Below, piece after piece: positions 7,525-15,978 of a stretch of 21,835 bases of DNA. How positions within the stretch are numbered: position 1 is the first letter of the stretch; each line of letters begins with the position of its first letter. The stretch spans positions 1-21,835 of the forward strand of contig CALUUL010000030.1 in NCBI GenBank assembly GCA_944323945.1, written 5' to 3'. Position numbers and translations under genes: made by a program. The notes beneath the pieces were generated by a model that was given only the letters and a program-made list of their open reading frames with translations, ran no database searches and was not told the DNA's origin. Source of the DNA: Candidatus Gastranaerophilales bacterium (GTDB lineage Bacteria > Cyanobacteriota > Vampirovibrionia > Gastranaerophilales > Gastranaerophilaceae).

Positions 7525-8872
7525 ATGGGTATGTCAAAATTGCGGATATGAAACACTTAAATATATAGGTAAATGTCCTGATTGCGGCAGTTGGGGAACT
7601 TTAACGGAAGAAGTTGAGGTTAAATCATCTAATATTTCACAAAGTGTCATTGTTGATGAGAGTCCTGTATGTTTAATTAATGAGATAGAAATAACTGAAA
7701 GTATTAAATTACCTACAGGTTTTGAAGAATTAGACCGAGTATTGGGAGGAGGTTTAGTACAAGGTTCTTTGGTTTTACTGGCAGGAGATCCTGGAATTGG
7801 TAAATCTACTCTTATTCTTCAAACATCCGGTAATATATGTAAACAAGGCAAAAAGCTTTTATATATTTGTGCCGAAGAATCAGGTTCTCAGGTTAAACTA
7901 AGAGCTCAAAGATTAGATGTTAATACTGATAATCTTTATGTATATTCACAAACTAATTTAGAGAATATTGTTAATCAAATTGATATTTTAAAGCCTGATA
8001 TATTAGTTATAGATTCAATTCAATCAATATATACATATAATATTACAAGTTCATCGGGAAGTGTTTCTCAAATTCGAGAATGTACAAATATATTAATGGA
8101 TATAGCAAAGAATAAAAATATTACGGTAATTGTAATCGGGCATGTAACAAAAGACGGTAATATAGCAGGACCTAAAATACTTGAACATATGGTTGATACG
8201 GTTATATATTTTGAAGGTGATAAATATAAATCACAAAGATTATTGCGTTCAATAAAAAATCGTTTTGGTTCCACAAATGAGATAGGTGTATTCAATATGG
8301 TAGAAAATGGCTTGGAGGAAGTTAAGAATCCAAGTGAACTTTTTATGAAAGAACGAAATGAAAATACGACCCCTGGAAGTGTAATAATAGCAACATTAGA
8401 AGGTACAAGAGCATTATTGGTAGAAGTTCAAGCATTAGTTGGAACAACATCATATCCTTCCCCAAGAAGAGTTTCAACAGGTGTTGAATATAACAGACTT
8501 CTTCAAATTATAGCAGTTTTAGAGAAAAGAATAGGTTTAAATCTTTCTAAGCATGATGTATATGTAAATGTTATAGGCGGTATAGAAATAGATGAACCTG
8601 CGGCTGATTTAGGTATAGCATTGGCTGTTGCAACTTGCTATAGGGATGTTGTAGTAGATTCTGATTGTGTAATAATTGGTGAAATAAGTTTATCGGGCGA
8701 AATAAGAAATGTATCGAATATTGAAAAACGTATTTATGAAGCTCAAAAGTTAGGATTTAAAAAAGCAATTATTCCAAAACTTACAAAAAAACTTCCGGAT
8801 AATTTTGATATACAAATTATTCAAGTTCCTCGTTTAATGGATGCTATTTTGGCTTGCGTCTCAAAAAAATAA
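7505..8872 (+). CDS. radA: DNA repair protein RadA (Sms)
   Basis: RadA is a cytoplasmic RecA-family ATPase and helicase that extends D-loops and processes branched recombination intermediates with RecA. At 455 residues it has the usual length. An N-terminal C4 zinc finger has Cys at 10, 13, 24 and 27. The RecA-like core has Walker A GDPGIGKST (94-102) and Walker B ILVIDS (166-171). The family-specific KNRFG motif is at 251-255. The C-terminal third is the Lon-protease-like domain without a catalytic role (PSPRRVSTGVEYNRL). The start MAKVKTKWVCQNCGYE is the standard RadA N-terminus, even though it lies inside the preceding gene. No SD site is strong there, so expression may depend on translation of the upstream gene. 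Transcription ends at the hairpin at 8886-8914. Confidence 0.97.
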   Translation: MAKVKTKWVCQNCGYETLKYIGKCPDCGSWGTLTEEVEVKSSNISQSVIVDESPVCLINEIEITESIKLPTGFEELDRVLGGGLVQGSLVLLAGDPGIGKSTLILQTSGNICKQGKKLLYICAEESGSQVKLRAQRLDVNTDNLYVYSQTNLENIVNQIDILKPDILVIDSIQSIYTYNITSSSGSVSQIRECTNILMDIAKNKNITVIVIGHVTKDGNIAGPKILEHMVDTVIYFEGDKYKSQRLLRSIKNRFGSTNEIGVFNMVENGLEEVKNPSELFMKERNENTTPGSVIIATLEGTRALLVEVQALVGTTSYPSPRRVSTGVEYNRLLQIIAVLEKRIGLNLSKHDVYVNVIGGIEIDEPAADLGIALAVATCYRDVVVDSDCVIIGEISLSGEIRNVSNIEKRIYEAQKLGFKKAIIPKLTKKLPDNFDIQIIQVPRLMDAILACVSKK

Positions 8873-8885
8873 TTTATTTAATAAA

Positions 8886-8914
8886 AAAAAGACCTATGAG
8901 ATATAGGTCTTTTT
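8886..8914. terminator. Bidirectional terminator between radA and the convergent aminotransferase gene
   Basis: GACCTAT (8891-8897) pairs with ATAGGTC (8903-8909) around a 5-base loop. The stem is flanked by an A-run on the left and a T-run on the right, so the hairpin followed by U reads on both strands. It ends both converging genes. Confidence 0.9.
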
Positions 8915-8931
8915 CTTTATTAAATATTATA

Positions 8932-10050
8932 TTAAACTTTTTGTTTAGTCATATTCAAACATTTAACAACAGTTTCAACAACTGTTTTTTGTTCTTCGGC
9001 AGTTAATTCTGCAAACATAGGAAGTGACATAACAAGTTTAGTATCTTTTTCAGTTAGAGGTAAATCGCCTTCTTTATATCCTAAATCTTTGTGTAATTTT
9101 TGCAAGTGTAAAGGAACAGGATAATAAATCATAGCGCCAACACCGTTTTCTTGAAGAAGTTTATGAACTTCATCACGATTTTCAATTCTGATTGTATATT
9201 GATGGTAAACACAATATGAATCGTGAACTTCTTTCGGGGTTAGGATTTCAGGATATTTTGCAAATAATTCATTATATCTGTAAGCATTTTCTCTTCTTGC
9301 TTTATTCCATTCGTCAATATAATTTAATTTAACTCTTAAAATAGCAGCTTGGATTTCATCTAATCTTGAGTTAACACCAAGTTCATCGTGATAATATCTA
9401 ACAGCACCACCATGATTTCTTAAAGCAACAACTCTATCAAATAAAGCTTGATCATTACAAGTAATCATACCGCCATCACCCATACCGCCAAGGTTTTTGG
9501 TAGGATAGAAGCTGAAGCAACCAAAATCACCAAATGTACCAACTTTTTGACCTTTATATTCAGCACCGATAGCTTGGCAGCAGTCTTCAACAACTTTTAG
9601 ATTATGTCTTTTTGCAATATCCATAATCTTATCCATTTCAGCAGGTTGTCCGTATAAGTGAACAGGAATAATTGCTTTAGTTTTTGGAGTAATTGCAGCT
9701 TCAATTTTATCTGCATCAATATTGAATGTATCAGGATTAATATCAACAAAAACAGGAGTAGCACCAGCTAAACCTATTGCACTAGCTGTAGCAACAAAGG
9801 TGAATGCTGTTGTTATAACTTCGTCGCCTCTACCGATATTTAATGCTCTTAAAGCTAAATGAAGAGCATCTGTTCCTGAATTTAGACCAAGGGAAAATTT
9901 AGAACCTACATAATTTGCAAATTCTTCTTGGAATGCCTTATTGTGTTTGCCTAAAATATATGAACCAGAAGCTAGTACTTCAAGAACTTCTTTTTCAATT
10001 TCTTTGCCGATTTTTGCATATTGTCTTTTTGAATCCAAAATAGGTATCAT
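8932..10050 (-). CDS. DegT/DnrJ/EryC1/StrS-family PLP-dependent sugar aminotransferase (372 aa)
   Basis: Members transfer an amino group, usually from glutamate, to a keto-sugar nucleotide, making amino sugars for O-antigen, capsule, glycoprotein glycans or secondary metabolites. Visible signatures are SGTDALHLAL (58-67, cofactor phosphate region), VVEDCCQAIGA (153-163, with the pyridine-ring Asp156), and SFYPTKNLGGMGDGG (180-194), where Lys185 forms the Schiff base. The C-terminal half has the family sequence LGVNSRLDEIQAAIL. Length is normal. ATG at 10050 is preceded by AGGAG at 7 bases. It lies downstream of a permease and an exonuclease gene on the same strand, separated by 82 bases, so it may share their transcript or have its own promoter. 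The exact sugar substrate cannot be read from the sequence. No other sugar-nucleotide gene is adjacent. Confidence 0.93.
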   Translation of the reverse strand: MIPILDSKRQYAKIGKEIEKEVLEVLASGSYILGKHNKAFQEEFANYVGSKFSLGLNSGTDALHLALRALNIGRGDEVITTAFTFVATASAIGLAGATPVFVDINPDTFNIDADKIEAAITPKTKAIIPVHLYGQPAEMDKIMDIAKRHNLKVVEDCCQAIGAEYKGQKVGTFGDFGCFSFYPTKNLGGMGDGGMITCNDQALFDRVVALRNHGGAVRYYHDELGVNSRLDEIQAAILRVKLNYIDEWNKARRENAYRYNELFAKYPEILTPKEVHDSYCVYHQYTIRIENRDEVHKLLQENGVGAMIYYPVPLHLQKLHKDLGYKEGDLPLTEKDTKLVMSLPMFAELTAEEQKTVVETVVKCLNMTKQKV

Positions 10051-10132
10051 AATTTTCTCCTATAAACTTACTACCAACTATATAAATAGTTTAGCACATA
10101 TAAATACTGCCTTTATATAATCTTTATAATTT

Positions 10133-10960
10133 TTATTCTTTTATTCCACCATTTAATATATCGTTTATAAAATATTTTCTTCCAAGCAAAAATACTCCAA
10201 TTACAGGAATGCAGCATATGACAGAGAAAGCACAAAGAGCTCCCCAGTCTGTAATTTCTCTAAAACTTCCTTTAAAGTTAGCAAGTGCTAAAGGCAATGT
10301 TCTCATAGAGTCTGAATTAGTAACAATTAAAGGCCACATAAAGCTGTTCCAAGTTGTAATAAAAGTGAAGATAGCTAAAGTCATTAAAGCAGGAAGTGCT
10401 AAAGGAAGTGCTATCTTGTAGAATACTTGAAATGTATTACATCCGTCTATTTTTGCAGAAGCTTCCATATCATCAGGCATTGATTTAAACCATTGGCGCA
10501 TCATAAACACCCCGAATCCGCCAAATAATCCGGGAACTATTAGTGCCCAATATGTATCGATCCAATGGAATTGTTTCATAATAAAAAATAAAGGTACAAT
10601 GTTTACTTGTGGTGGTATCATCATCGAGACAAGTATTAAAATAAATAATATTTCTTTGTGTTTAAACTCAAAACGAGCGAAAGCATAACCTGCCAGAGCA
10701 GAAATTATCACCTGTCCAATTGTCGTTGCAATTGCAACAAACATGCTATTAAAAAAATATTTAAAAATATCTACATTTTTTATTACATATTTATAGTTTT
10801 CAAATGTAATAGGATTAGGAAAAAAACTAATATTATTCGAAAAAATTTGTTTGTCAGTCATAAATGATAAGCTAAACATATAAATAAAAGGCAATAACAT
10901 TGATATTGCACCAATAATCAGTATTAAATAGCCTATTATTTTATAGAATTTTATATTCAT
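10133..10960 (-). CDS. Carbohydrate ABC transporter permease (MalG/UgpE/AraQ type)
   Basis: This is an inner-membrane permease subunit of a CUT1-type sugar or glycerol-phosphate importer. It normally pairs with a MalF-type permease, an ATPase and a lipoprotein binding protein. Six membrane spans are visible at roughly 9-31, 72-95, 104-126, 137-155, 188-208 and 240-262. The cytoplasmic EAA loop, which docks on the ATPase, is clear at 166-190 (EASAKIDGCNTFQVFYKIALP, Gly173). The extracytoplasmic loop ISFFPNPITFENYKYVI is typical of the MalG branch. The 275-residue length is usual. The gene starts 6 bases after the exonuclease stop, with no clear SD site, implying coupling. No partner permease, ATPase or binding-protein gene lies in this window, so the rest of the importer must be encoded elsewhere. 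Confidence 0.92.
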   Translation of the reverse strand: MNIKFYKIIGYLILIIGAISMLLPFIYMFSLSFMTDKQIFSNNISFFPNPITFENYKYVIKNVDIFKYFFNSMFVAIATTIGQVIISALAGYAFARFEFKHKEILFILILVSMMIPPQVNIVPLFFIMKQFHWIDTYWALIVPGLFGGFGVFMMRQWFKSMPDDMEASAKIDGCNTFQVFYKIALPLALPALMTLAIFTFITTWNSFMWPLIVTNSDSMRTLPLALANFKGSFREITDWGALCAFSVICCIPVIGVFLLGRKYFINDILNGGIKE

Positions 10961-10966
10961 TTATTG

Positions 10967-11899
10967 CTATACGTGTTCAGGTTTTCTGTCTGATTTAATT
11001 ATATGAATATTTCTTGTTTCAGAAAGCATTTGTCGTGCAGCTGCTAATTTTTCTCTGTTTTCTTTGCTTATACTTCCTGATGCAATTAATCTGTCTACAA
11101 AATTATTATTTAGTTTAACTGCTTTAGGTAATGCACCAATTTCATCTAAGACATCTTTAATTTCAACAAAATCATACGTATAAGATTGTTTAGATTGATA
11201 TATAAGTGTTTCCCCATTAGGAGAATGAATACTTTCCCCGCCTTTTTCAAAATATAATCTGAAAATTGATTTTAGATCCTGCATTTCAGATTGCATAGTT
11301 TGAACAGCCTGTTGAATTCTAAGGTATCTTTCAAACAGATAGTCAACGTTATCAAGCTGTTGAATTTGCCAAGCATATTTTTTTTCATAAAGTTTTTTAA
11401 GTTCAGGATATGCTTTAGCAAGCCCTTCAGTATCAGCCATTGCTCTATGGCGTGTGGAAAACTCAACATTGAATTTATTCATTAGACTCTCTAAGCCACA
11501 AGATTCAATATCAGGATATACTTCCTTAAACATCATTTGTGAATCAATTCTTGGGTTAGAAATTGGTTTTCCAGTTGTTCTTATACTTGCTTCATTTATA
11601 AAAGAGTAATCAAAAATAGCATTATGAGCAACAATAGGATAATCAGCAATAAAATCTAAAATCATAGGCATAACTTCAGCTTCAGTTGGTGCATCTTTAA
11701 CATCATCTTCAGTAATACCGTGAACAGCAATACTTGATTTCCTAATATGTTGCTCCGGATTAATTAATGTTTCAAATTTATCTTTCATTTTGCCGTTTTC
11801 TAATCTTATAGCGGCAAATTCTACCATTTTTTCTTTAGTATGGTCTAAACCTGTTGTTTCAACATCTAAAACTATTTCAATACACTTTTTCTTAGGCAC
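10967..11899 (-). CDS. DEDDh 3'-5' exonuclease, DnaQ/PolC-epsilon-like, with C-terminal extension (310 aa)
   Basis: The N-terminal 170 residues form a DnaQ-like exonuclease that removes nucleotides from 3' ends using two metal ions. The metal and catalytic residues are all present: D12 and E14 in LDVETTG, D97 in HNAIFDYSF, and H151 and D156 in RHRAMADTEG. Such domains act as polymerase proofreaders or as stand-alone exonucleases. Residues 170-310 are an extension not found in plain DnaQ. It has a possible coiled coil (LRIQQAVQTMQSEMQDLKSIF) and a basic C-terminal helical part that may bind nucleic acid or a partner. I infer a stand-alone repair or RNA/DNA-trimming enzyme rather than the replicative subunit. 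The start is GTG at 11899, with GAGGGAG 11 bases upstream. A good promoter lies before it (11929-11957). Confidence 0.88.
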   Translation of the reverse strand: MPKKKCIEIVLDVETTGLDHTKEKMVEFAAIRLENGKMKDKFETLINPEQHIRKSSIAVHGITEDDVKDAPTEAEVMPMILDFIADYPIVAHNAIFDYSFINEASIRTTGKPISNPRIDSQMMFKEVYPDIESCGLESLMNKFNVEFSTRHRAMADTEGLAKAYPELKKLYEKKYAWQIQQLDNVDYLFERYLRIQQAVQTMQSEMQDLKSIFRLYFEKGGESIHSPNGETLIYQSKQSYTYDFVEIKDVLDEIGALPKAVKLNNNFVDRLIASGSISKENREKLAAARQMLSETRNIHIIKSDRKPEHV

Positions 11900-11928
11900 A
11901 AATTCAAAATCTCCCTCTCAACTATATA

Positions 11929-11957
11929 ATAATATCACAAAGATTAATGGCGAGCAA
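11929..11957 (-). promoter_or_regulatory. Promoter of the exonuclease-permease(-aminotransferase) unit
   Basis: On the minus strand, TTGCTC (11957-11952), an exact 17-base spacer and TATTAT (11934-11929). The -10 ends 29 bases before the GTG start. Confidence 0.55.
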
Positions 11958-11988
11958 AATCACTTAATTTTACCAAGTTAAATATTAA

Positions 11989-12017
11989 TTGCTTTATTAA
12001 TATATCGGTAGTAACAT
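11989..12017 (+). promoter_or_regulatory. Promoter of the kor operon
   Basis: TTGCTT (11989-11994), an exact 17-base spacer and TAACAT (12012-12017), ending 32 bases before the first ATG. It is divergent from the exonuclease promoter, and the two -35 elements are about 30 bases apart. Confidence 0.45.
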
Positions 12018-12049
12018 ATATATAAGAACATATAAATGGATTTGTAAGT

Positions 12050-12256
12050 ATGGGAAGAATTGTTTTAAACAGAGATAAATGCAAAGCTTGTTATTTATGT
12101 GTTGATGCTTGTCCTAATAAGGTCTTAGAGGTAGACAAAAGTGTTAATGCTTTGGGGTATTACCCAATAAAGGTAAATCCTGATAAAACATGTATAGGCT
12201 GTGCTATGTGTGCAAGGGTTTGTCCTGATATTGCGATTGAAAAGGTGTACAGATGA
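12050..12256 (+). CDS. korD: 2-oxoacid:ferredoxin oxidoreductase, ferredoxin-like delta subunit
   Basis: A 68-residue protein holding two [4Fe-4S] clusters. The Cys ligands are 11, 14, 17, 21 and 48, 51, 54, 58 (CxxCxxCxxxCP twice). It passes electrons from the TPP catalytic site to free ferredoxin in the cytoplasm. It is the first gene of a four-gene set, and its TGA overlaps the ATG of the alpha-subunit gene by four bases. There is no convincing SD site before the ATG, and a tiny ATG-GAT-TTG-TAA reading frame lies just upstream. Length and cluster spacing match KorD/VorD/PorD. The substrate (2-oxoglutarate, branched-chain 2-oxoacid or pyruvate) cannot be decided from this subunit. Confidence 0.88.
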   Translation: MGRIVLNRDKCKACYLCVDACPNKVLEVDKSVNALGYYPIKVNPDKTCIGCAMCARVCPDIAIEKVYR

Positions 12257-13350
12257 AAAAAGAAAAAGAGCTTTTAAAAGGTAATTATGCTATTGCTCAA
12301 GCAGCAATTCAAGCAGGGTGTCAAAGTTATTTTGGGTATCCAATAACACCTCAAAGTGAAATAGGTGAGTATTTAAGTAGTAGGATGCCTGAATTAGGTA
12401 GAGCATATGTAGCTGCAGAAAGTGAAGTTGCCGCAATAAATATGGTTTTAGGTGCGGGTTCAACAGGTGTTAAAGCAATGACATCATCATCTTCTTGTGC
12501 TGTTGCATTAATGCAGGAGGGTTTATCTTTTATTGCAGGTGATGAAATTCCTTGTGTACTTGTCAGTGTTATGAGAGGCGGACCGGGTTTAGGATATATT
12601 TATCCTTCTCAAGGTGATTATTATCAAGCTACAAAAGGCGGCGGTAACGGAGATTATAAAATTGTTACTTTTGCTCCAAGTAGTGTTCAAGAATGTGTTG
12701 ATTTAACATATAAATGTTTTTATGTATCTCAAAAATACAGAACACCTGTTTGCTTGTTAGCAGACGGAATGTTGGGGCAAATGATGGAGCCTGCTGTTGT
12801 TGGTGAATATCCGTATGAAGAAATTGATCAATCTTCTTGGGCATTAGATGGTGCTAAAGATAGAGAGCCAAGATATATTGCTTCTATTGAGCGTGAACAA
12901 GAAACTTTAAGAAAACGTGTTGTTAAGATTTTTGAAAAATATAATCAAATTCTAGAAAGTGAAAATTTGTTCGAAAAATATGAAATAGATGGTGCAAAAC
13001 TTGTAATAACGGCATTCGGAAGTATAGCAAGAATTGCAAAGGCTGCAGTAAAAATGGCAAGAAAAAAAGGTTTAAAAGTTGGTTTATTCAGACCTATTAT
13101 GTTAAATCCGTTCCCTGAGAAAATTGTTGCTGAAATAGCACAAAAGGTAGATGGTATTTTAGATATTGAGCTTAACTGCGGTCAAATGCTTCAAGATATA
13201 AAAGCAAGTATTGCTGGTGTTGCAAGTATTCCTGTTGAATTTTTTGGAAGACCTGCGGGTATGATGATGACTGTTGAAGAAATTTATGAACAAATAGAAA
13301 TAGCATATAAAAAGATAGTAGAGAAAAAATATGGAACAGCTTGTATATAA
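12253..13350 (+). CDS. korA: 2-oxoacid:ferredoxin oxidoreductase, alpha subunit (KorA/VorB-like)
   Basis: The alpha subunit, with the pyrimidine-binding part of the TPP fold, of the enzyme that oxidatively decarboxylates a 2-oxoacid to acyl-CoA, CO2 and reduced ferredoxin. Residues 10-35 carry the family sequence GNYAIAQAAIQAG followed by YFGYPITPQSEI. ESEVAA (56-61) and TSSSSCAVALMQEGL (77-91) are typical of the TPP-contacting core. The C-terminal third (about 255-330) is the transketolase-C-like domain with ITAFGSIARIA and GLFRPIMLNPFP. It fits the 350-390-residue KorA/VorB group (separate subunits) rather than fused pyruvate enzymes. AAGGTG precedes the ATG inside korD. The last 20 bases overlap the beta-subunit gene. 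Confidence 0.9.
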   Translation: MKKEKELLKGNYAIAQAAIQAGCQSYFGYPITPQSEIGEYLSSRMPELGRAYVAAESEVAAINMVLGAGSTGVKAMTSSSSCAVALMQEGLSFIAGDEIPCVLVSVMRGGPGLGYIYPSQGDYYQATKGGGNGDYKIVTFAPSSVQECVDLTYKCFYVSQKYRTPVCLLADGMLGQMMEPAVVGEYPYEEIDQSSWALDGAKDREPRYIASIEREQETLRKRVVKIFEKYNQILESENLFEKYEIDGAKLVITAFGSIARIAKAAVKMARKKGLKVGLFRPIMLNPFPEKIVAEIAQKVDGILDIELNCGQMLQDIKASIAGVASIPVEFFGRPAGMMMTVEEIYEQIEIAYKKIVEKKYGTACI

Positions 13351-14086
13351 AAAGCCCGATTCAATAAGGGATGATTTTAGAATAACTTTTTGCCCCGGTT
13401 GTGACCACGGAGTTGCGGTAAAACTTGTGGCTGAAGTTCTTGATGAGCTTGGAGTAAGAGAAAAAACAATTGGTATAGCATCTGTCGGATGTAGTGTTTT
13501 TTCATATGATTTTTTCAATGTTGATATTGTAGAAGCTCCACACGGTCGTTCATTAGCTGTAGCTACAGGCGTTAAGCGTTCGAAACCTGATAAAGTAGTA
13601 TTCACATATCAAGGTGATGGGGATTTAGCCAGTATCGGTATAGGTGAAACAATCCATGCTATGACAAGAGGTGAAAAAGTTACAACTATTTGTATTAATA
13701 ATACAACATATGGTATGACTGGAGGACAAGCAGGTCCTACTACTCTGATAGGTCAGGTAACTACAACAACAACTAAAGGTCGTAAGGTTGAAATTTCAGG
13801 TTATCCTTTAAAAGTTTCTGAAGTCTTAAAAGAAATAGACGGTACGGCTTTTGTTGCAAGAGTTACTTTAGATAGTCCACAGGCAATTATGAATGCAAAA
13901 AAATGTATAAAAAAGGCATTTGAAGCACAATTAAAAGGTTTAGGTACAGGTTTTGTTGAAATTTTGGCTACTTGTCCTACAAACTGGAAAATGACCCCAC
14001 AAGAAGCGCATGCTCGTGTTAGAGGTGAAATGTCAGAAGTATTTAAACCCGGAATTTATAAAGATAAAGTAAGCGAGGCGAAATAA
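13331..14086 (+). CDS. korB: 2-oxoacid:ferredoxin oxidoreductase, beta subunit (TPP-binding)
   Basis: This subunit carries the diphosphate side of thiamine pyrophosphate and the metal. FCPGCDHG (20-27) and HGRSLAVATG (71-80) are family signatures. GDGD (95-98), followed by NNTTYGMTGGQ (123-133), is the Mg/TPP-binding motif with its Asn ligand. The 251-residue length is normal for KorB/VorA/PorB. It has no extra ferredoxin domain, as expected when a separate delta subunit exists. Its start overlaps korA by 20 bases, and its TAA shares one base with the korC ATG, so the three subunits should be translated in step. Confidence 0.92.
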   Translation: MEQLVYKKPDSIRDDFRITFCPGCDHGVAVKLVAEVLDELGVREKTIGIASVGCSVFSYDFFNVDIVEAPHGRSLAVATGVKRSKPDKVVFTYQGDGDLASIGIGETIHAMTRGEKVTTICINNTTYGMTGGQAGPTTLIGQVTTTTTKGRKVEISGYPLKVSEVLKEIDGTAFVARVTLDSPQAIMNAKKCIKKAFEAQLKGLGTGFVEILATCPTNWKMTPQEAHARVRGEMSEVFKPGIYKDKVSEAK

Positions 14087-14622
14087 TGGATTCTAATGTA
14101 TTAATAGCTGGTTTTGGCGGTCAGGGCGTATTATTTATAGGTCAGTTATTTGCCAGTGCTTGTATGAATGATGGTTTAAATGTTACTTGGTTTCCTGCTT
14201 ATGGTGCTGAGATGAGAGGTGGAACTGTTAACTGTACAGTTTGTATGTCAGATGAAGAGGTCGCATGTGCGTTTGTTGATAAACCTACAAATGTAATTGC
14301 TTTAAATGGTCCTTCTTTTGAAAGATTTGAAAGTCAGATTGTTCCAGGCGGGTTAATGGTTGTTAATTCTTCTTTGGTGAAGTCTGAACCTAAAAGAAAA
14401 GATATTACATATAAATTTGTTCCTATGACTGATATAGCAAATACCGTAGGAAATCAAAAGATGGCTAACATTGTTTCATTAGGTGCTTTTATAAAGGCAT
14501 TTCCTATTGTGAAGAAAGACAGCATAATTGATTTAATGAAACAAAAATTGACAGGCAGAAAAGCAGAAATGCTTGAAGGTAATATTAAGGCCTTAGAACA
14601 AGGCTTTGCATCTGTTAACTAA
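14086..14622 (+). CDS. korC: 2-oxoacid:ferredoxin oxidoreductase, gamma subunit
   Basis: The gamma subunit binds coenzyme A in related enzymes. The N-terminus has the signature GFGGQGVLFIGQL (9-21), and WFPAYGAEMRGG (about 42-53) is equally typical. The 178-residue length is standard. ATG overlaps the korB TAA by one base, and GAGG lies 8 bases upstream. It completes a D-A-B-C order. The operon ends 8 bases before the stop of the convergent YnbB-type gene, and I see no T-tailed hairpin in that gap, so read-through from each side into the other gene is possible. Confidence 0.92.
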   Translation: MDSNVLIAGFGGQGVLFIGQLFASACMNDGLNVTWFPAYGAEMRGGTVNCTVCMSDEEVACAFVDKPTNVIALNGPSFERFESQIVPGGLMVVNSSLVKSEPKRKDITYKFVPMTDIANTVGNQKMANIVSLGAFIKAFPIVKKDSIIDLMKQKLTGRKAEMLEGNIKALEQGFASVN

Positions 14623-14630
14623 TACAATTT

Positions 14631-15857
14631 TTATTTAACTAATTTTTCAACTATGCCTTTTAATGCTATTTTAATGTGGGCATAATTCAAACCGCCTTGC
14701 ATATAAACTGCATAAGGCTCTCTTACAGGACCATCTGCTGATAATTCTAAAGTTGAACCTTCAATAAATGAGCCGCCTGCCATTATTAATTTATCGTCAT
14801 ACCCAGGAACCTCATCCGGAACCGGTGTTAAATATGATTCAATCGGTGAGAAAGATTGAAGAGTTTTACAAAATTCTATTAACGGTTCAGCTGCACCAAA
14901 TTTTATGGTTTGAATTAAATCAGTTCTTATTTCATAAGGTTTTGGAGTAGAAATAAATCCGATATCTTCAAAAACTTGTGATGCTAAAATGGCACCTTTA
15001 ACAGCTTCTGAAACAATAGATGGTGCCATAAATATACCTTGAAAAATCAATCTTGATTGATTGAGCATAGCACCGCCTTCACTGCCTATACCGGGAGCAG
15101 TTAATCTATAAGCTGCCTGATTTACATATTCTTCTTTACCTGCTATATATCCGCCTGTTTCAACAATTCCGCCTCCGGGGTTTTTTATTAATGAACCTGC
15201 TATTAAATCAGCTCCAACTTCTAATGGCTCAAGTTTTTCGACAAATTCACCGTAGCAATTATCTACAAAGCAAATACATTTTGGATTTTTTGATTTTACT
15301 ATTTCAATTATTTTTTTTATAGTTTCTATATTTAGTGATTTTCTTAAAGAGTATCCTCTTGAACGTTGAATTAAAACCATATTGGTTTTATTGTCAATCT
15401 TATTTCTTATACCTTCCAAATCAACATCTGTTTCATTAATTAGGTCTACCTCATCATATAAAATACCATGACCTATTAATGAAGCTCTTTTATCACCTCT
15501 TGTACCAATAACTTCTTCCATCGTGTCATAAGGTTTTCCTGCAACTGAAACAAGTTTTTCTCCATATCTCAAATTTCCAAATAAACAACATGCTAAAGTG
15601 TGAGTTCCTGATACAAAGTGATTTCTTACAATAGCTTTTTCAGCTTTAAATATATCGGCAAATACTTTATCCAAAGCTTCTCTGCCCATATCATCATGAC
15701 CATATCCGGATACTGTTGAGAAATGTTCAAGACCAATTTTGTTTTTACAAAATGCTTTTAGAACTTTTTCCTGATTATATTCTTTTATTTCATCAACAAG
15801 TTCAAAATATTGTTTTACTTTTGTCTCTGCATTATTTACTATATTGTGTTTTTCCAT
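14631..15857 (-). CDS. Methionine gamma-lyase family protein (YnbB / 'aluminium resistance' type), PLP enzyme
   Basis: A 408-residue fold-type I PLP protein. FVSGTHTLACCLFGNLR (81-97) contacts the cofactor phosphate. FVDNCYGEFVE (197-207) holds the pyridine-ring Asp199. GSLIKNPGGGIVETGGYIAG (221-240) contains the Schiff-base Lys225 and is diagnostic for the YnbB/PF06838 family. Proteins of this family are annotated as cystathionine beta-lyase or aluminium-resistance proteins, and the physiological substrate is not settled, so I give no symbol. It is cytoplasmic. It is transcribed alone, converging on korC with an 8-base gap and divergent from the LCP gene over 121 bases. There is no SD site before ATG 15857 (the leader is T/A only), so initiation may be leaderless or weak. 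Confidence 0.9.
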   Translation of the reverse strand: MEKHNIVNNAETKVKQYFELVDEIKEYNQEKVLKAFCKNKIGLEHFSTVSGYGHDDMGREALDKVFADIFKAEKAIVRNHFVSGTHTLACCLFGNLRYGEKLVSVAGKPYDTMEEVIGTRGDKRASLIGHGILYDEVDLINETDVDLEGIRNKIDNKTNMVLIQRSRGYSLRKSLNIETIKKIIEIVKSKNPKCICFVDNCYGEFVEKLEPLEVGADLIAGSLIKNPGGGIVETGGYIAGKEEYVNQAAYRLTAPGIGSEGGAMLNQSRLIFQGIFMAPSIVSEAVKGAILASQVFEDIGFISTPKPYEIRTDLIQTIKFGAAEPLIEFCKTLQSFSPIESYLTPVPDEVPGYDDKLIMAGGSFIEGSTLELSADGPVREPYAVYMQGGLNYAHIKIALKGIVEKLVK

Positions 15858-15978
15858 ATTTAAATAAAATCATAAATAGATATTATATTCAACAGATGGG
15901 GGATTTTTATTTCCTTCTCTTGTATGTACTAATTTTATATTTTTTGAAGTAAAATTATAAGAGTATTGAGGTATTTGT

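Noticed and set aside
12036..12047. Four-codon ATG-GAT-TTG-TAA frame before korD as a leader peptide
   Set aside because: Too short and without SD or attenuator hairpin; probably chance.
14590..14604. Hairpin GCCTT-agaac-AAGGC near the end of korC, considered as a terminator
   Set aside because: Only a 5-bp stem inside the coding sequence, with no T-run after it on either strand.
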